Of a stretch of 64,000 bases of DNA, positions 35,085 to 46,929 are shown in pieces; within the stretch, counting starts at the first letter, position 1, and each line of letters opens with the position of its first letter. Source of the stretch: Manis javanica (taxonomy: Eukaryota > Chordata > Mammalia > Pholidota > Manidae); contig NC_133170.1 of NCBI RefSeq assembly GCF_040802235.1, forward strand, positions 47,253,501 through 47,317,500, in the 5' to 3' direction. The notes below the pieces were generated by a model. The model saw only the letters and a program-made list of their open reading frames with translations. It did no database searches and had not been told where the DNA came from. The translations under genes were made by a program, and so were the position numbers.

Positions 35085-35770
35085 AAATGAAAAACATCCT
35101 GATAGAAAAATGGGCAAAGGGTAAGAATTCATATTTTAAAAATACAAATTGTCTGTAAATGGCAATGTTCAGTTTCATTGATAAATAGGGAACTGTAAAT
35201 TAGATATTTTTTGCTCATCAAATTTGTAAATTTAAAGGATTGATAAAATATTTTTTGGTTAAGATGTACATAAGCAGGAACTCTCACAAGCTGTTGGTGG
35301 TGGTATAAGGTGGCAACATCTCTTTTGTAAGGCAATTTGGTAATACCTATAAAAATTGTAAATGTTCATAGACTCTGACCTAGCAATTCTACTTCAGGTA
35401 CTCTAACCTACAGAAATATTTACATGTACGCACTGAGATACATGCAGAAAGAAGTTTATTACATCAGACTTTTAAAACTTTTTTATTTTAAATTGAAGTT
35501 GACATACAATTTTATCTTAGATTTAGTTTTACAACATAGTGATCCAATGCATCAGTCTTTTTAATAGTAAACAACAAAGATGAGAAACAACCCAAATGGC
35601 CTACAATATAGACACATTTAAGTACATGTGGTATACACACATACAACATACATGTACAATGCAGTTGTATTTTTTAAAGTGGCACATCTATATAGTCTGA
35701 CATGGAAAGGTCCCTAAATTGTATTTAGTAAAAAACAAAAGGCCACAAATAAATATATCTAGTGTGATTC
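35085..35770 (+). mobile_element. Old L1/HAL1-like ORF2 3' region, interrupted
   Basis: AAAAATGGGCAAAGGGTAAG, CAAGCTGTTGGTGGTGGTATA, GACCTAGCAATTCTACTTCA and TGAGAAACAACCCAAATGGC follow the order of a diverged L1 ORF2 end. It is interrupted at 35476-35549. Confidence 0.6.
35476..35549 (-). mobile_element. Short L1 3' end, antisense, nested
   Basis: AATTGAAGTTGACATACAATTT and TTTACAACATAGTGATCCA are the reverse complement of the L1 3' terminus. Flanking CATCAGACTTTTAA (35462-35475) and CATCAGTCTTTTTAA (35550-35564) look like an aged target duplication. Confidence 0.65.
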
Positions 35771-36130
35771 CATTTCTTTCATTCTTTCAACAAATGTGTT
35801 GAACAACTGGCTACATGGTGGACCTTGGAATAGAGGCTGGGGACTCAGCAGGGAAGGTAAACTCTGGTGGGAGTACTAGACAATAGACAAATAAATAAAA
35901 ACATCACAAGGCAATTACAGATGGTGATGAGCTCTGAAAGCATAAAGTGGGTGATGAAGGCATGGTTGGGGAAGAGAAGGCTTCTCTGAGGAGGTGACAC
36001 TTTTAAGAGACCCTGAGAATTATTCAGCTAAGTGGTGAGCTGTAAAAGGACCCTCTAGGACAAAGGGAAAATAAGTGCAAAGATCTGGAAGAGAGAAAGG
36101 GTGTGAAAGGAAGCATGGCATGGGAAGAGG
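35770..36130 (-). repeat. L2 LINE 3' region, antisense
   Basis: TCTTTCAACAAATGTGTTGA, AATAGACAAATAAATAAAAAC, GGCTTCTCTGAGGAGGTGACA and AAGTGCAAAGATCTGGAAG are reverse-complement L2 motifs in order. Confidence 0.65.
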
Positions 36131-36544
36131 CTGAAGAGGACAGGAGATGCTGGTCCCAGAGCAGTGTTTGAAATTGATATTTGGTACCATGATTGGCGCT
36201 GCCACATCAAAACTGCCAGTGGGGAAGAAGATTGTGGGATGGTGGGGACAAGTTATGGGCAGGCAGAGGTACTGAGAGAGCCCTCCCTCCCCATTGTGGG
36301 TGCTGACATAACCAAGATTGTGGACTGAAGTCAAATGGAAAAGAGGACAGAAGACGGGAGGATTAAATCCTCAGTGAATAAAGTGCAGCAAGAGGTACCT
36401 GGTTGGTGGCTGCATGGAGTGATGCCAAGGGGCAGAGTGGGCTGCCAAGACCTTCCGCAGTCATTTAGGTCTTTCAGAAGGAAGGTGGAATGGTTTCAGC
36501 AGTAGCTCTAGGAAGAAAGTGAACCTCTTGTCCCCTTTCTGGCC

Positions 36545-36745
36545 CTAAAAGTTTTTTTTTTTTTAATGCATAGGAAATGGTCTGGAATGAAATGCACCAA
36601 CCTAGAAACGTGGCTACTTTGGGTGTGGAACTAGAATTGGGAAGGGATTGAAGGGGATTTTCTCTTCTGACTCATATACTTCTGTTTGGTCTGTTTTCAA
36701 CAATGAGTGTGTATACATTTTTGGAAACAATGAAAATGAGGGATA
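36545..36745 (+). mobile_element. L1-type 3'-UTR fragment, sense
   Basis: GGAAATGGTCTGGAATGAAA, a GAATTGGGAAGGGATTGAAG block and CATATACTTCTGTTTGGTCT..CAACAATGAGTGTGTA are those of an old L1 3' UTR. A run of 14 T precedes it (about 36551-36564). Confidence 0.5.
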
Positions 36746-38140
36746 GGATGAATGGGGGAGGGGAGAGCCAGCATAAACATTATACCACTCCCATCACAGC
36801 CATTAACAGAATAATTCTCACGGTAATGGGTCTTGGGGTATACTCGTTGGCATTACAGGATGCCCCCAGATCCTATAAAATCAGTCAGGAAACTTCTCTG
36901 ATGAAGGCCTACCTCATCTTGCTAGTCACTGTTCAAATACCTGAAATGAGCAGGAAGAAACCATAATGGGTCCAGAGTGGCCATTATAATGGATTGGGTG
37001 GTCAGAGATATTCTCAAATTTTAAAAGGAGCAGTCATTACGAATCTACTATCCTAAATCTTACCTTGGCAAGATTAAAAAGAACTCTCTTTTGAAGACAA
37101 TAATCAAATAGAAGAGTTTGTGAGATGTCAGATTAGTCCCTATTAAAATGCAGTATCTTTGGGTCACCACTTCTCAATCTCTTATCGGCCCTCCTTTCTG
37201 GGCAGATTTCTTTGTTGGTCCCAGGAGAACTTTCCAGGAGAAAGACCTGCCTCAACACGGGGAGCCATCTCCCAGTGCCCAGTGGCTTGGGAGTAGGATG
37301 GGTGTGGCTCTTGCCTTCCTTTAAAAGGCCTCTCAGTCCATCCCCAAAGGTAATGAGGTGGGAACTGGGGGATCTACACTTTTAACAAGGTTCCCTGTGC
37401 AATTCTTCTGCTCAGTGCAGTTGAAGAAATAAGGTCGCTCGGGGCTTGGCTGAGGTGTGAAGGGTCATATTGGAGGCTCAGCTTGTGTGCGGCTCGTGAA
37501 CCGCCCACCCTCCTTCTTGGATGTCATTCTGATGTCATTCATGGATGTCATTCATGAAATTGAATTATGTACTTGATAAATATAAAGATGTAAAGGAAAT
37601 TGTGGGGCCAAAGTTGTTGCATGGTCAATGAAATTAGACAATATTTTTTAAAGTAAGCTAAACTGAAACACAGAAGATTCCTTCTGTTTTATGTGAAATT
37701 ACAGATTTTCAAATATTTTTTAAAAGTCAGGAAAAGTCATCTCTCAAATCCCTGAATGTCCCTGGTTGAATCCTGCCATGTTACCTTTTGATCCCTGCAA
37801 CCTGTCCCAAAATCCAGTGGCTACACCCTGAAAAAAACAATGCCAAGTGTTCTCCTGTACGCACATTTGCCATATTTGGCCCTCCTTAAAATAAACCAGA
37901 AAACTCCAGCACCTGAGGCAGGATCAGGTCCCATGCAATTACATAGCCTTGTTTGTGGAGGAAGTGAAAACAGCATTACATGTCTTATAACACTTCACAA
38001 TCTATTTACCACGGCCTAATCATTTGGATTTTCCTTTGAAATGAAAAGCCCTGTAATAAAAAATAATAGAGAGAAATACTGTATTAGAAGAATGGTAATG
38101 GAACTATAAAAATATCAAAATTAAGTATGCCATTGTTCTT
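36745..38140. other. Intergenic, no recognised gene
   Basis: Nothing coding is recognised. A short local triplication of GATGTCATTC lies at 37519-37555. Confidence 0.4.
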
Positions 38141-38850
38141 TAAGATTCATTCAATATTCACTTAAAAAAAGGATCAAAGCACCATTCTAGGCACTCAGCA
38201 AGAGCAGAGAATGAAACGGAATGGGCATCTCTAGTTGGCGAGGAGATAAATACATGGACTGTCATGGGCTGAGAGATGCTATGAAGAAAAATATGCCAGA
38301 GTTCGAGGGTAGGGGGCGGGGGCAGGGTTTTTCTGGCAGGAAGAGGATGTTACTATTTTCGATGGGCCAGGCCGGGGAGGCCAAGGCAGCATTCAAGCAG
38401 AGGCCTGAAGGCGGGGAGGGAGGGAGACAGACAGCAGCTAGACAGGGTGGCAGCTGCGATGTGTTCAGACAGAGGATCAGCAGGGGCAGAGGCCCTGAGG
38501 GCCACGTGCACTGGGTGTGATGAAGGAGCAGCCAGGGTGCCAGTGCGGCTGCAGTTGAGCGAGCAAGGAGCAGAGTAACAGAGGAAATCAGAAAGCAGCA
38601 GGCAATGCCAGGCCACACGGAACCTTGCAGATCTGGATTTAGGTTTTGTTCAGAGCCAGGAAGCCCCTGAAGGGTTTCAAGCAGAACAGTAACCTAATCT
38701 GACATAGGAGTTGGAGATATGGAACAGTCAGAGGCCTCAGGTGGAGGCAGAGAGGCTCATTAGGAGGCCACTGCAGGAATCCAGGTAGGAGGCCATGGCA
38801 GTTGGACTAGGAGGGCAGCTGTGAAGGTGGAGACAAGTGTTGGACCCCTC
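38140..38850 (-). repeat. L2 LINE 3' region, antisense (long copy)
   Basis: CACCATTCTAGGCACTCAGC, CAGAGGCCTGAAGGCGGGG, GGCAGAGGCCCTGAGGGCCA, GGGTTTCAAGCAGAACAGTA and GGAGGCCACTGCAGGAATCC are in the order of the reverse-complement L2 3' region. It is about 700 bp long, in the same orientation as the copy at 35770. Confidence 0.7.
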
Positions 38851-39599
38851 CCTTGTTTCCTCTTGGTGGTCAACTGAAGAGCTGACTAAGAAAAGATCTC
38901 CCTACACAGGCATGACCTGGAGCCAGCTCAAGGTCCCTGCGCCACCTTTCTGCTCGTGTGTGCCCTCTGCCCTGCCCAGGGCTGCTCTGCGCCAGTGCTT
39001 CTGAGAGAATCTCCAGGTGGCAGAGGCCACACTCTTTCCCATCCCAGCCGATTCCATCCAGGGAAAACAAGGTCACCCCAGACCTTTGACTGAGATGGCC
39101 TCATTGATCTCTCTGCTCCCAATTCCTGGAGCTTTTAAAGACAAAGCCTCCCTCAGGGACACATTTTTGAATATTCAAAAGGACAGTGCACGCAGGTCAG
39201 GAAGCTGGTTTACCCAGAATAGGACTATGGCAAACCATAGGACAACCCTTCCCTAAAATCCCAACATATTTGCAAAGCTTTTCAGTGAAACAGGTAGCAC
39301 CTCCCAGGGAGCCTGGTTTTTTAAAATAAGCCCTTTGAAGATTGCTACAAAGAAACAATCTCATGGTAAAACTTTCTGGCCCTAAAACCCCTGAACCCTG
39401 AGGGTCTCCCTGGGTCTGCCCTCAGCCCCTCTTCCCCTGTCAGGCTCTCTCTCCAAACACACGGGGTCTACCACCAAAATGCTCAAGCACAGGGTGTTTC
39501 TGATCTTCATTCTTAAATCGCAGCTGAAGGAATTAAAACTAGATGGGAAGAACTTTCTGATCCAGTCTGAGCTGCTGGAAAGCAGCTTGTATATTCATA

Positions 39600-39890
39600 G
39601 GCTTCAAGTATTTTAAAAATGCTCATCATGCAAATGTGAAGAGAAAAAAATTCAGAATGCAAATGCATACATACAGAATGATCCTATTTGGTAAAAAATA
39701 GTATATATTGTGGAGAAAATACTGGAAGGAAACACAACGAAATGTTTCCGAGGTTATCTCAGGATAGTAGATTTATGGGAGAATTTCTTGATCTTTTCTT
39801 CATTTTCCACATTTCCTCTACTGAGCCTGTGTTACTTCTATTATCGTTCAAAAGTAACTTTCTGAAAGCCAGTTTTTAAATTATTGCTAC
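39600..39890 (+). mobile_element. L1-type 3'-UTR fragment, sense
   Basis: AGAATGATCCTATTTGGT, GAGGTTATCTCAGGATAGTAG, TTTCTTCATTTTCCACATTTC match an old L1 3'-UTR pattern. Confidence 0.5.
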
Positions 39891-39989
39891 AATTTGTGTA
39901 GTGCCATCTACTCAAATTCAAAAAAGCCTCAGAGACCTTTAGAAATCTGCTGCTAGGTGAAGGCAAATTCTGGCACGCTAAGACCCCCA

Positions 39990-40195
39990 CCCCTTAAGAC
40001 CCAATCACCAATGAGAACACACCCTACACCTACTCCTTAAAAATGTGCTTCATCACCCACGAGCAGCTGCTCCCTCTCTCTGGGAGCAACCATTTTCTCT
40101 TTCAGATGATAAAATCTCTTGCGTGGGCCCTATCTCCTGAGTCGTTCTGGGGTAAGGAGGGTCGTGGCAAGATACCCTTTCACTAGGTTCCACTG
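39990..40195 (+). mobile_element. Candidate ERV1-type LTR fragment (R/U5-like)
   Basis: A CCAATCACCAATGAGA-type stretch and a weak TTAAAAA box are followed by a hairpin-forming GAGCAGCTGCTCCCTCTCTC..GGGAGCAACC. Then come a degenerate poly(A) signal (GATAAAATCTCTTG) and CTGAGTCGTTCTGGGG. This order resembles the R/U5 part of gammaretrovirus-like LTRs. No internal genes are seen. Confidence 0.4.
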
Positions 40196-40214
40196 AATTC
40201 TCAGCGACGGATGA

Positions 40215-40270
40215 CAAGGAGCTTATCTTCATTTTGTAGATGGGCAACTAAGTCTCAGAAAGGTAAAAAA
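40215..40270 (-). repeat. MIR fragment, antisense
   Basis: CATTTTGTAGATGGGCAACTA followed by AGTCTCAGAAAGGTA is a short piece of reverse-complement MIR. Confidence 0.5.
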
Positions 40271-40329
40271 TAGGCCCCATAAGGGTCCGAATGACAAAGA
40301 GCAACATTAGAATATGTGTGCCCTTCACT

Positions 40330-40410
40330 CTGGGGGGCTTGTTAAAACACAGACGTCAACAGCCCCCAAACATGGCTGATGCTGCTGGTCCCCAGACCAC
40401 TGGACAAGGG
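40330..40410 (+). repeat. MER5-like hAT fragment
   Basis: GGGGGGCTTGTTAAAACACA and GATGCTGCTGGTCCCCAGACC are MER5A-type motifs. Confidence 0.5.
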
Positions 40411-40424
40411 CCTGGTATTGAGGC

Positions 40425-40625
40425 AGGGGTTAGGATCCCGGCTCTAAGCCTGATTAATTGGAAGACTTTAGGTCCCTTACCTCTCTGGGTATCTGGTTTC
40501 CTCATCTGCAAATTGGGAGTTCTAGTTTTTACATTGTGGAGTGGTTATGAAGATAAAATGAAACGCTATCTTTAGAGCATTCAGCGCAGTGCCTGTCCAC
40601 ATGAGTACTTCATAAATGTTAAGGT
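40425..40625 (+). repeat. MIR SINE, sense
   Basis: GGATCCCGGCTCTAAGCC, TACCTCTCTGGGTATCTGG, TTTCCTCATCTGCAAATTGG, GAGCATTCAGCGCAGTGCCTG and CATAAATGTTAAG follow MIR order nearly end to end. Confidence 0.85.
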
Positions 40626-41815
40626 TTTCTCACAAACCCAGCGTTTGCTCCCCAAGTTACACCATACTTACTCTTCAATACCCGCCAGCCTTACTGGAAT
40701 CTATCAATGCCTCTCTTATTTCAACTGCCCCAAGCACAGTCTCACCTCACCCACACATAGATGTAAATATTGTCTAAGGGGCCTCTGTTTGCAAGAAGGC
40801 CCTGGAAAATACTGGGTCTTTCTTTGCTGCAGAAATTTACTTTGCACTTTTTGAAAAGGCTAAGGGACCTTTAGTTGAAATGTTTGCTTGGGGGCTGATA
40901 ATTAAAATTTATGTTCCTGAGCTCACCAAAACAATTTTATGCAAAAATCTCAGTTTTAAAAGGAGTGCAAAGAATCTTGAGGGAAGAAAAGAAGAAAGAG
41001 CCTTTAAGGAAAAAAGAAGAAACTGTGGTGTGGAGGGTAGGGTTGTATATCACAGACACTTCAAAAGGTCTCTTCTTACACAGATGGAAGGAGAGGGTGG
41101 TGACAGGGAAGGGCGGAAGTAAAGAGGTCGCACAGGAGAAGCGCCATTTATTGACAGACTTTCTGGTTCACTATCAGTTCTCTAAGATCCGAATGTTGGA
41201 GGAGCTGGGCTTCCTGAGCAAATGCTAATTGCCTTACTTGCACAAGGAAATCTCAACAAAGAGGGAGGAACAAGATGGATCAAAGACAATTCACTTGAGT
41301 TTTGTTTTCCCCTTTTGTGCCCTGTGAAGAATGGGTCCGGAGGGGAAGGTGGGCCCCCGCCTCCTGCTGGTTCCTGCCCCCTACCCACCTGGGCAGGTGC
41401 ATGGGCTGAAGGCCAGCACCTTCTCGGTGATGACTGTCTCCAGGGTGATTTCCTGGCTTGATTATACTATCTGGTTGTTGGCTCTTGGTCTAGACAGAGT
41501 CTTGCCTGTGGAGCACTTACGGCTGAGATGGAGACGAGGAAGAGCAAGGAGACTCCAAAGGTCTTTGGGGCTCCCAGGGGCCTTCTCTTAGATCCCTCAG
41601 GAGTGGTCTGGCTGCTGGTCTCGCTCCACAGGGCCACCACGGCAGCTTGCCTTCCTGAAAGCCCTCCTCTGGCTGTAGTACCTCTTGTTCCAGTGAGTGG
41701 TTTCAGGAACCCTGAGTTCTCTCCAGCGCACCATCCTTCCTGTGCAACGCATTTAGGTCCACCCCCAAGCAGACGCACAAAGACTACAAATAGGGGGCCA
41801 GTAAACACATGAGGA
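40625..41815. other. Intergenic, no recognised gene
   Basis: No recognised repeat or coding sequence. Open frames at 41222-41812 are not supported by any known protein. Confidence 0.4.
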
Positions 41816-41819
41816 TGAC

Positions 41820-42010
41820 AGCCTCACAAGGCACTGTACAGCTTACAGAGCACCACCCCATGTGAGCTGGTGTGAGTCTTAGGGACCACCTGTGAGGTAT
41901 GACTCAATAGCATCATTTTCTAACTGAAGAAACAAGGATCAGAGATTCAAGTGCTCAGACTCAATCACACAGAATGTGAAGTGTTGAATAATACTGAGGC
42001 AATCGAGTAT
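41820..42010 (-). repeat. MIR SINE, antisense (degraded)
   Basis: AAGGCACTGTACAGCTTACA and CATTTTCTAACTGAAGAAAC are in reverse-complement MIR order. Confidence 0.5.
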
Positions 42011-42179
42011 GAAATATGAAGTAAATAATATGATATCTAATACGGAATAAATAAATGTTCCCCCTTACATGAAGTTTGGTGGTATTTGTATTCTGGCCAG
42101 GCTGCTGTTCTTTTAGGCAAACAGCTTATTATTTATGCACCTCTGTGTACTTTTCCATTTGTGACTGCTTTGACAGCTG

Positions 42180-42240
42180 TTTGTTCATTCACTCATTCAC
42201 TCATTTATTAATTCTGCAAATACTTATTGATTGGCTGCTG
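42180..42240 (-). repeat. L2 3' end with (ATTC)n, antisense
   Basis: TTCATTCACTCATTCACTCA followed by TTTATTAATTCTGCAAATAC is the antisense L2 terminus with its short tail repeat. Confidence 0.6.
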
Positions 42241-42609
42241 AGTGAAACCCGAGAGGACGGGAAAGAAGACACACTGCCCACCAGCGCTTTGAAGGGGAAA
42301 CGAAAGCGAAGGGAAGCCTGAGCAGCTGCAGACACCAGGGTGGCTGTGAGTCTGGTGAAGAGCGCCCACCAGCTGTGCGGGAAGGTGGGGAGAGAGGGCC
42401 CCCCCTCCAAGTGGTGACAATCCTTTTCTGCTGCTGGTACAGGAAATGTGAGTTTGAATCCCAGCTGTTAGAGCTGCATTTTGTACCTCAGTTCCTTCTG
42501 TTGACTTGTCCTTGGTTCAGTACAGGGCATTCTCCTGAGTTCTGAGTTTGCATATATTCTTAGGGCTTAAAATCCAGTTGGTGAAAATTGTCATCATTTT
42601 TAATTGTCA

Positions 42610-42850
42610 TCTATGGACTCCGGAATCAGTCCTGAATTTGGATTCTGGTGCCACTACCTAATAGCTGTGTAACTCTATTCAAGTTACTTAGCCTTTCTAA
42701 GCCTAAATTTTCTCATCTGTAAATTGGGGATAATCAACGCAGTTTCCTTAAAGGGCTATCATACAGATAAAGTGGGATAATGCAGGTGAACTGCTTAGAA
42801 CATAGTAAGCAATCACCACATTTCTAGAAATAATTAATAACACTGTACAC
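42610..42850 (+). repeat. MIR SINE, sense
   Basis: GGATTCTGGTGCCACTACCT, CAAGTTACTTAGCCTTTCTA, TTTCTCATCTGTAAATTGGGG and ACTGCTTAGAACATAGTAAG follow MIR order. Confidence 0.85.
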
Positions 42851-44015
42851 CACCACCATTCACCACCCAAAGATCATCTTTAAGAGCTTTAGAATGGAAA
42901 TAGGTTATGTGAAATTTTCAAGACCCCATTTTTTTTTCTTTTTATAACCATCCAGGTATCATAAAAGATAATTATGACTTTTCAAGTTTGTGATATCGTG
43001 ACTTTTCCACAGCTTGCTGAGATTTTGGTGTCCCTCTCCTACACTGGGTTGATGTATATATATTCTTAAATCTCTTTCAAAGATCTTACTGGCTTTTATA
43101 TGTTATAATAAATATTTCTAGGGTTGGGATTATTACAGTTACCAAATTCAACATTCTGTATTTCTGATGTTTGAAACAGAATGGATAGGCAGAGGGGGAA
43201 AAAAACCTCCCAGTAACCTCAGCAAAGATCTTCTGAGGCAGGCACACCTTTTTCACAGCTATCTGTACTGTGTGTAGATAGAGAATGTGATGGCTCTGGC
43301 TGAGGGTTCTGGGGGTTTCCATTTACCCAAGTATGATTTCACACCCTGGAAAAGATGCATGTTCATCTGAGAGGTTTCACCCAGAAAGCCCACTCTCGGT
43401 TGCGCCTATTTAGATCCCCTTAATCACAGCCTTTATGTTTGGGTATAATTGACCAACTACCTCTGGATTCAAAAATCCTGAAAACAAAACAAAATATAAC
43501 ACCTTAAAAGAAACAGCAGAAACAGAGCCTTCCAGGAACCACATGATCTGTTAATATTGTTCTAGGACCGAGTGAAGCTATTTGGAAATCAATATTTAAA
43601 CATTTTTATGAAGTGAGCCATATGTCAAATAAAACAGGACAAAAGGAGTGGGATTGTGAAGAAGGAAACACAGAAGATCTGTTTATGGTGTCACTTCACA
43701 TGTCTGTTTCCCTCTAGGCAAAGTTTTTTATTATTGTTGATGTGATTCCTTTTATTCTGTTGTCAGCACCGCTAGAGCAGGTTAAGTAACAAATTATTCC
43801 GATTGTTGTTTTATATCCATATTGTATGTATTCCCCGGTAAAGACCTATTCATTTCTTGGTTATTGAAGTAATAGAATAACATCAGTGCAAGTCTGAAAA
43901 AGAGAAAGAAAAAAAAACCCACCCTCTCAATCCCCTAACAGAGCAACTGTGTGGAAGCTTCTCTTTTTTTATGGCTCTTAGGATGATTTTCTGCACAGGC
44001 TGTGCCACCAGGCTG
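42850..44015. other. Intergenic, no recognised gene
   Basis: AT-rich. Nothing coding or confidently repetitive is recognised. Confidence 0.4.
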
Positions 44016-44019
44016 GCTG

Positions 44020-44145
44020 AGTTTGCATCTCTCCTCACCCTCTCACTAGCTGTTGGACCTTGGCCAAACTGTTTAAACTCTCTGTGTCTCAGTTTCCTCA
44101 CCTGGCATGGGGCTTGACATGATTGCTCAATAAATTGTAGTTATT
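44020..44145 (+). repeat. MIR SINE, sense
   Basis: CACTAGCTGTTGGACCTTGG, CTCTGTGTCTCAGTTTCCTC and GATTGCTCAATAAATTG are MIR core and tail. Confidence 0.8.
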
Positions 44146-44149
44146 GGGG

Positions 44150-44285
44150 GGTGTTATTATTATTTTCTCCTGTGGTCTTCACAACAGCCTCGTGAAGTTA
44201 CAGAGGTTAGTACTGGTTTTGTCTCTCCCAAGAAAACTGAGGATCGGAGAGGTTAAATGACATCCACAGTCTGGCTTCAGGTCTA
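44150..44285 (-). repeat. MIR SINE, antisense
   Basis: GTCTTCACAACAGCCTCGTGA, AAACTGAGGATCGGAGAGGT, TAAATGACATCCACAG is reverse-complement MIR. It lies almost back to back with the sense MIR at 44020-44145. Confidence 0.65.
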
Positions 44286-44339
44286 GAGGTGTTTTTTTCA
44301 GACCAATGAGAAATGGTACCTGCTTCTGCTTCTTAAGAG

Positions 44340-44960
44340 ATGCCTACTATGGGACAAGATGGGATGCCACAGGAAGTACCTAATGTCATGTGTGACTTCA
44401 CTGCCTTGCTGAAAATGTTTGACTTGAATGAATCAGGCCTTCCTATGAAACCTCCAATTTATGGGACAAGAGAGGGATACAGGGTTCCTGGGGAATGGTA
44501 CCATGAGGAAAAAGAAGCAAGCACATGCAGAGTGTGAGACGCGCTACCATGCCACATTAAAAAAAAAAACTAAGACAGGTGAAAGAGTTGGGAGATTGTT
44601 CAAAATTAAAAGACACAAACAAAACCAATATGCATGGTCCATAATGCAATACTGATTTGAACCTAAAAGGAAATTTGAGAATTGAGTATGTTCAGAATAT
44701 TTATAGATAACACTAGGAAACTACTGTTCGATTTCTCAGTTTTGATAATGGCAGGTGGTTATTTTTTGAAGATGTGTGTTGAAGAATTTAGGGGTAAATG
44801 GTTTTGATGTCTGTCATTTAAAATGATTTAGCAAAATAAATCAATAGAGCAAATATGACACATGCTATTGATTCTTGAATGTAGGTGGCAGGGTGGGTAC
44901 ATGGGGATCCTTGTACTATTTGTTCTACTTTTATGAATATTTGAAATTTTTCATAATAAA
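44340..44960 (+). mobile_element. Possible ancient LINE 3'-UTR
   Basis: The end of this stretch (GGGTACATGGGGATCCTTGT, TACTTTTATGAATATTTGAA, ATTTTTCATAATAAAAAG) has the look of an old LINE 3' end. The upstream part is unassigned. Confidence 0.35.
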
Positions 44961-46685
44961 AAGCAAACAGGACAAACAAAAAGGGAATGTTTGGAAAGCA
45001 GAAACTGTGCATTAAAGTTCCAGAAATGCCATAGCGCCACATCCAAATGTCCACTCAGTGATGGTGAAAAAACAGCATATCTTACATAAGTGGGAGTTTC
45101 ATGTGTATTTCAGAAGGCAAAGACACAAAAATCCTATATTCTATATGAAAAAAACAAAAACAAAAACACCCTGTCCTCCAAAGGAAATCTTCTCTATCCA
45201 TTCCTATAAAGGGCCAGATCTAAATTATCTGATATGGGGACTGTATAGCATTCAGATGTACAATAAATGATGAGATGGTGTCAGCCATGTGTTTATAATG
45301 TTTACAGTGATCACCATATCCCTTCAGACATTGGAGCTCTAAGCAATTTTCTTTTTAAGAAGAGGATGGCTAATGAGTTGGGTAAAGATTAATCCATAAG
45401 CAGGGATAGAGCTAAGAAAAATCTATAGAATTGGACTCCCCTTTTCTGGGCACTGCTCTAAGCCATGTGTGTACATGTGAGAAAGTTTGAGGAGGGTAAA
45501 TGTATTCACCTCCAGGTTCATAAAATCTTTATTTTACTTTCAAGCCAAGTTGAAGGAAAATCATGAGTTTTCATTTCATTCTCTAGCAGTTTCCAAAAAT
45601 AACATCTTAAATATATACCTCTTAGACCAACCCACTACCCCAAGGATTTATTTTAAGCTAAGACACAACTGGAACTAAATAAACTTTAAATATTGGAGTG
45701 TAAAACTCAGAGTTAGAAAGAACCCTTCTAATCTCCCTGTCTATATTGCTCAAGGACACAGTGGTGCCCAGAGCTGTGCATAAGTGGCTTTTTCACTATT
45801 TGAGGGTTTCTGAACATAAATCTTTATATGAAAAAAAAATCTGTTTTCAAAGAAAAGCTCTTGATCCCTGAATATAGTAAAAATTTAGAATTCTAGGAGA
45901 GGACAAATTTTCCCCCAAATTATCCAGTTCTAGATCTCTCCCCTAGATCAGACATAAGAACCTGAGCAGATATTGCAAAAATGACTTTTTCAAACAAAAT
46001 GTACTGATGATTGTTTTATTGCTTCTGGGAACTCGAGGTACAAATCTTACAGGGGAAAATAATTGTGTGAAAGAGCCTAAACATTTTCACCAACATTTTC
46101 CACAATTGCCCATATTGTGATTGACAAGTTTTCCAGAGAAATTCCTCGTGACTCAAACTTCTTTGAAAATCCCACAGCCAGTTCTTTCAGATCTGTTGAT
46201 TTAGCACTGTGAAGAGGCTGGACTAATGTTCCATCTAAAGAGAAGGAATTAATTCCATGTAATAGATATAAATCCTCTGAAACGACCCTTCACCCGACAG
46301 TTTTCCAAACAGTTTAAGCAGAAGCATCACATACTTGGGCCATTCTAACTCACTCATCTAGAGAGGAACATTTCTGGGCAAAACCCAGATGTTTTCCGAC
46401 TTACCTGTTTGTTCATGCTCTTTCAGAGGCTCTTGCCACTGTAATAATTCATCAATGGTGGTTACTCAGCTCCATGAGCGTGGCATCGGGCTGGAGCTGG
46501 AATAGGGCAGGGGCCCTCCCCTCTCTTTGCTTACAGTTTCTCAAGGACAGGAAATAACACAAAATAGTAGGTAAGTGAAGTTGGGCTGCATACACTCTTC
46601 TAATTTATTAACTGTGGAACGGCCAAAGAAAGTCTGAGGTCTCTGAATTGAGTCTTGGAAAATACATTAGGCCAGGATAACGTGT
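44960..46685. other. Intergenic, no recognised gene
   Basis: No recognised repeat or coding sequence. Confidence 0.4.
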
Positions 46686-46689
46686 GAGA

Positions 46690-46925
46690 TTGAGCTGCTG
46701 ATAGCTACCATTTATTGGGCACTTGGACCATGCCAGGCACTGGACTATGCATTTTACAGATATTCCTCATTTAACCTTCAAAACATCTTATGAAGTGAGT
46801 TTTATTATCCCAAGTTTTACATAGTAAGCAACACAGTTTCAGCAGGTTGAAGAATTTTCCCAAAGTCACTGCTAGTAAGAGGCAGTTCAGGTATGGGAAC
46901 TGCCCTGAACTCTGCTCCTCTGCAA
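46690..46925 (-). repeat. MIR SINE, antisense
   Basis: ACCATTTATTGGGCACTTGG, CATGCCAGGCACTGGACTAT, TTTAACCTTCAAAACATCTT and TTCCCAAAGTCACTGCTAGT follow reverse-complement MIR order. Confidence 0.8.
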
Positions 46926-46929
46926 GGAG

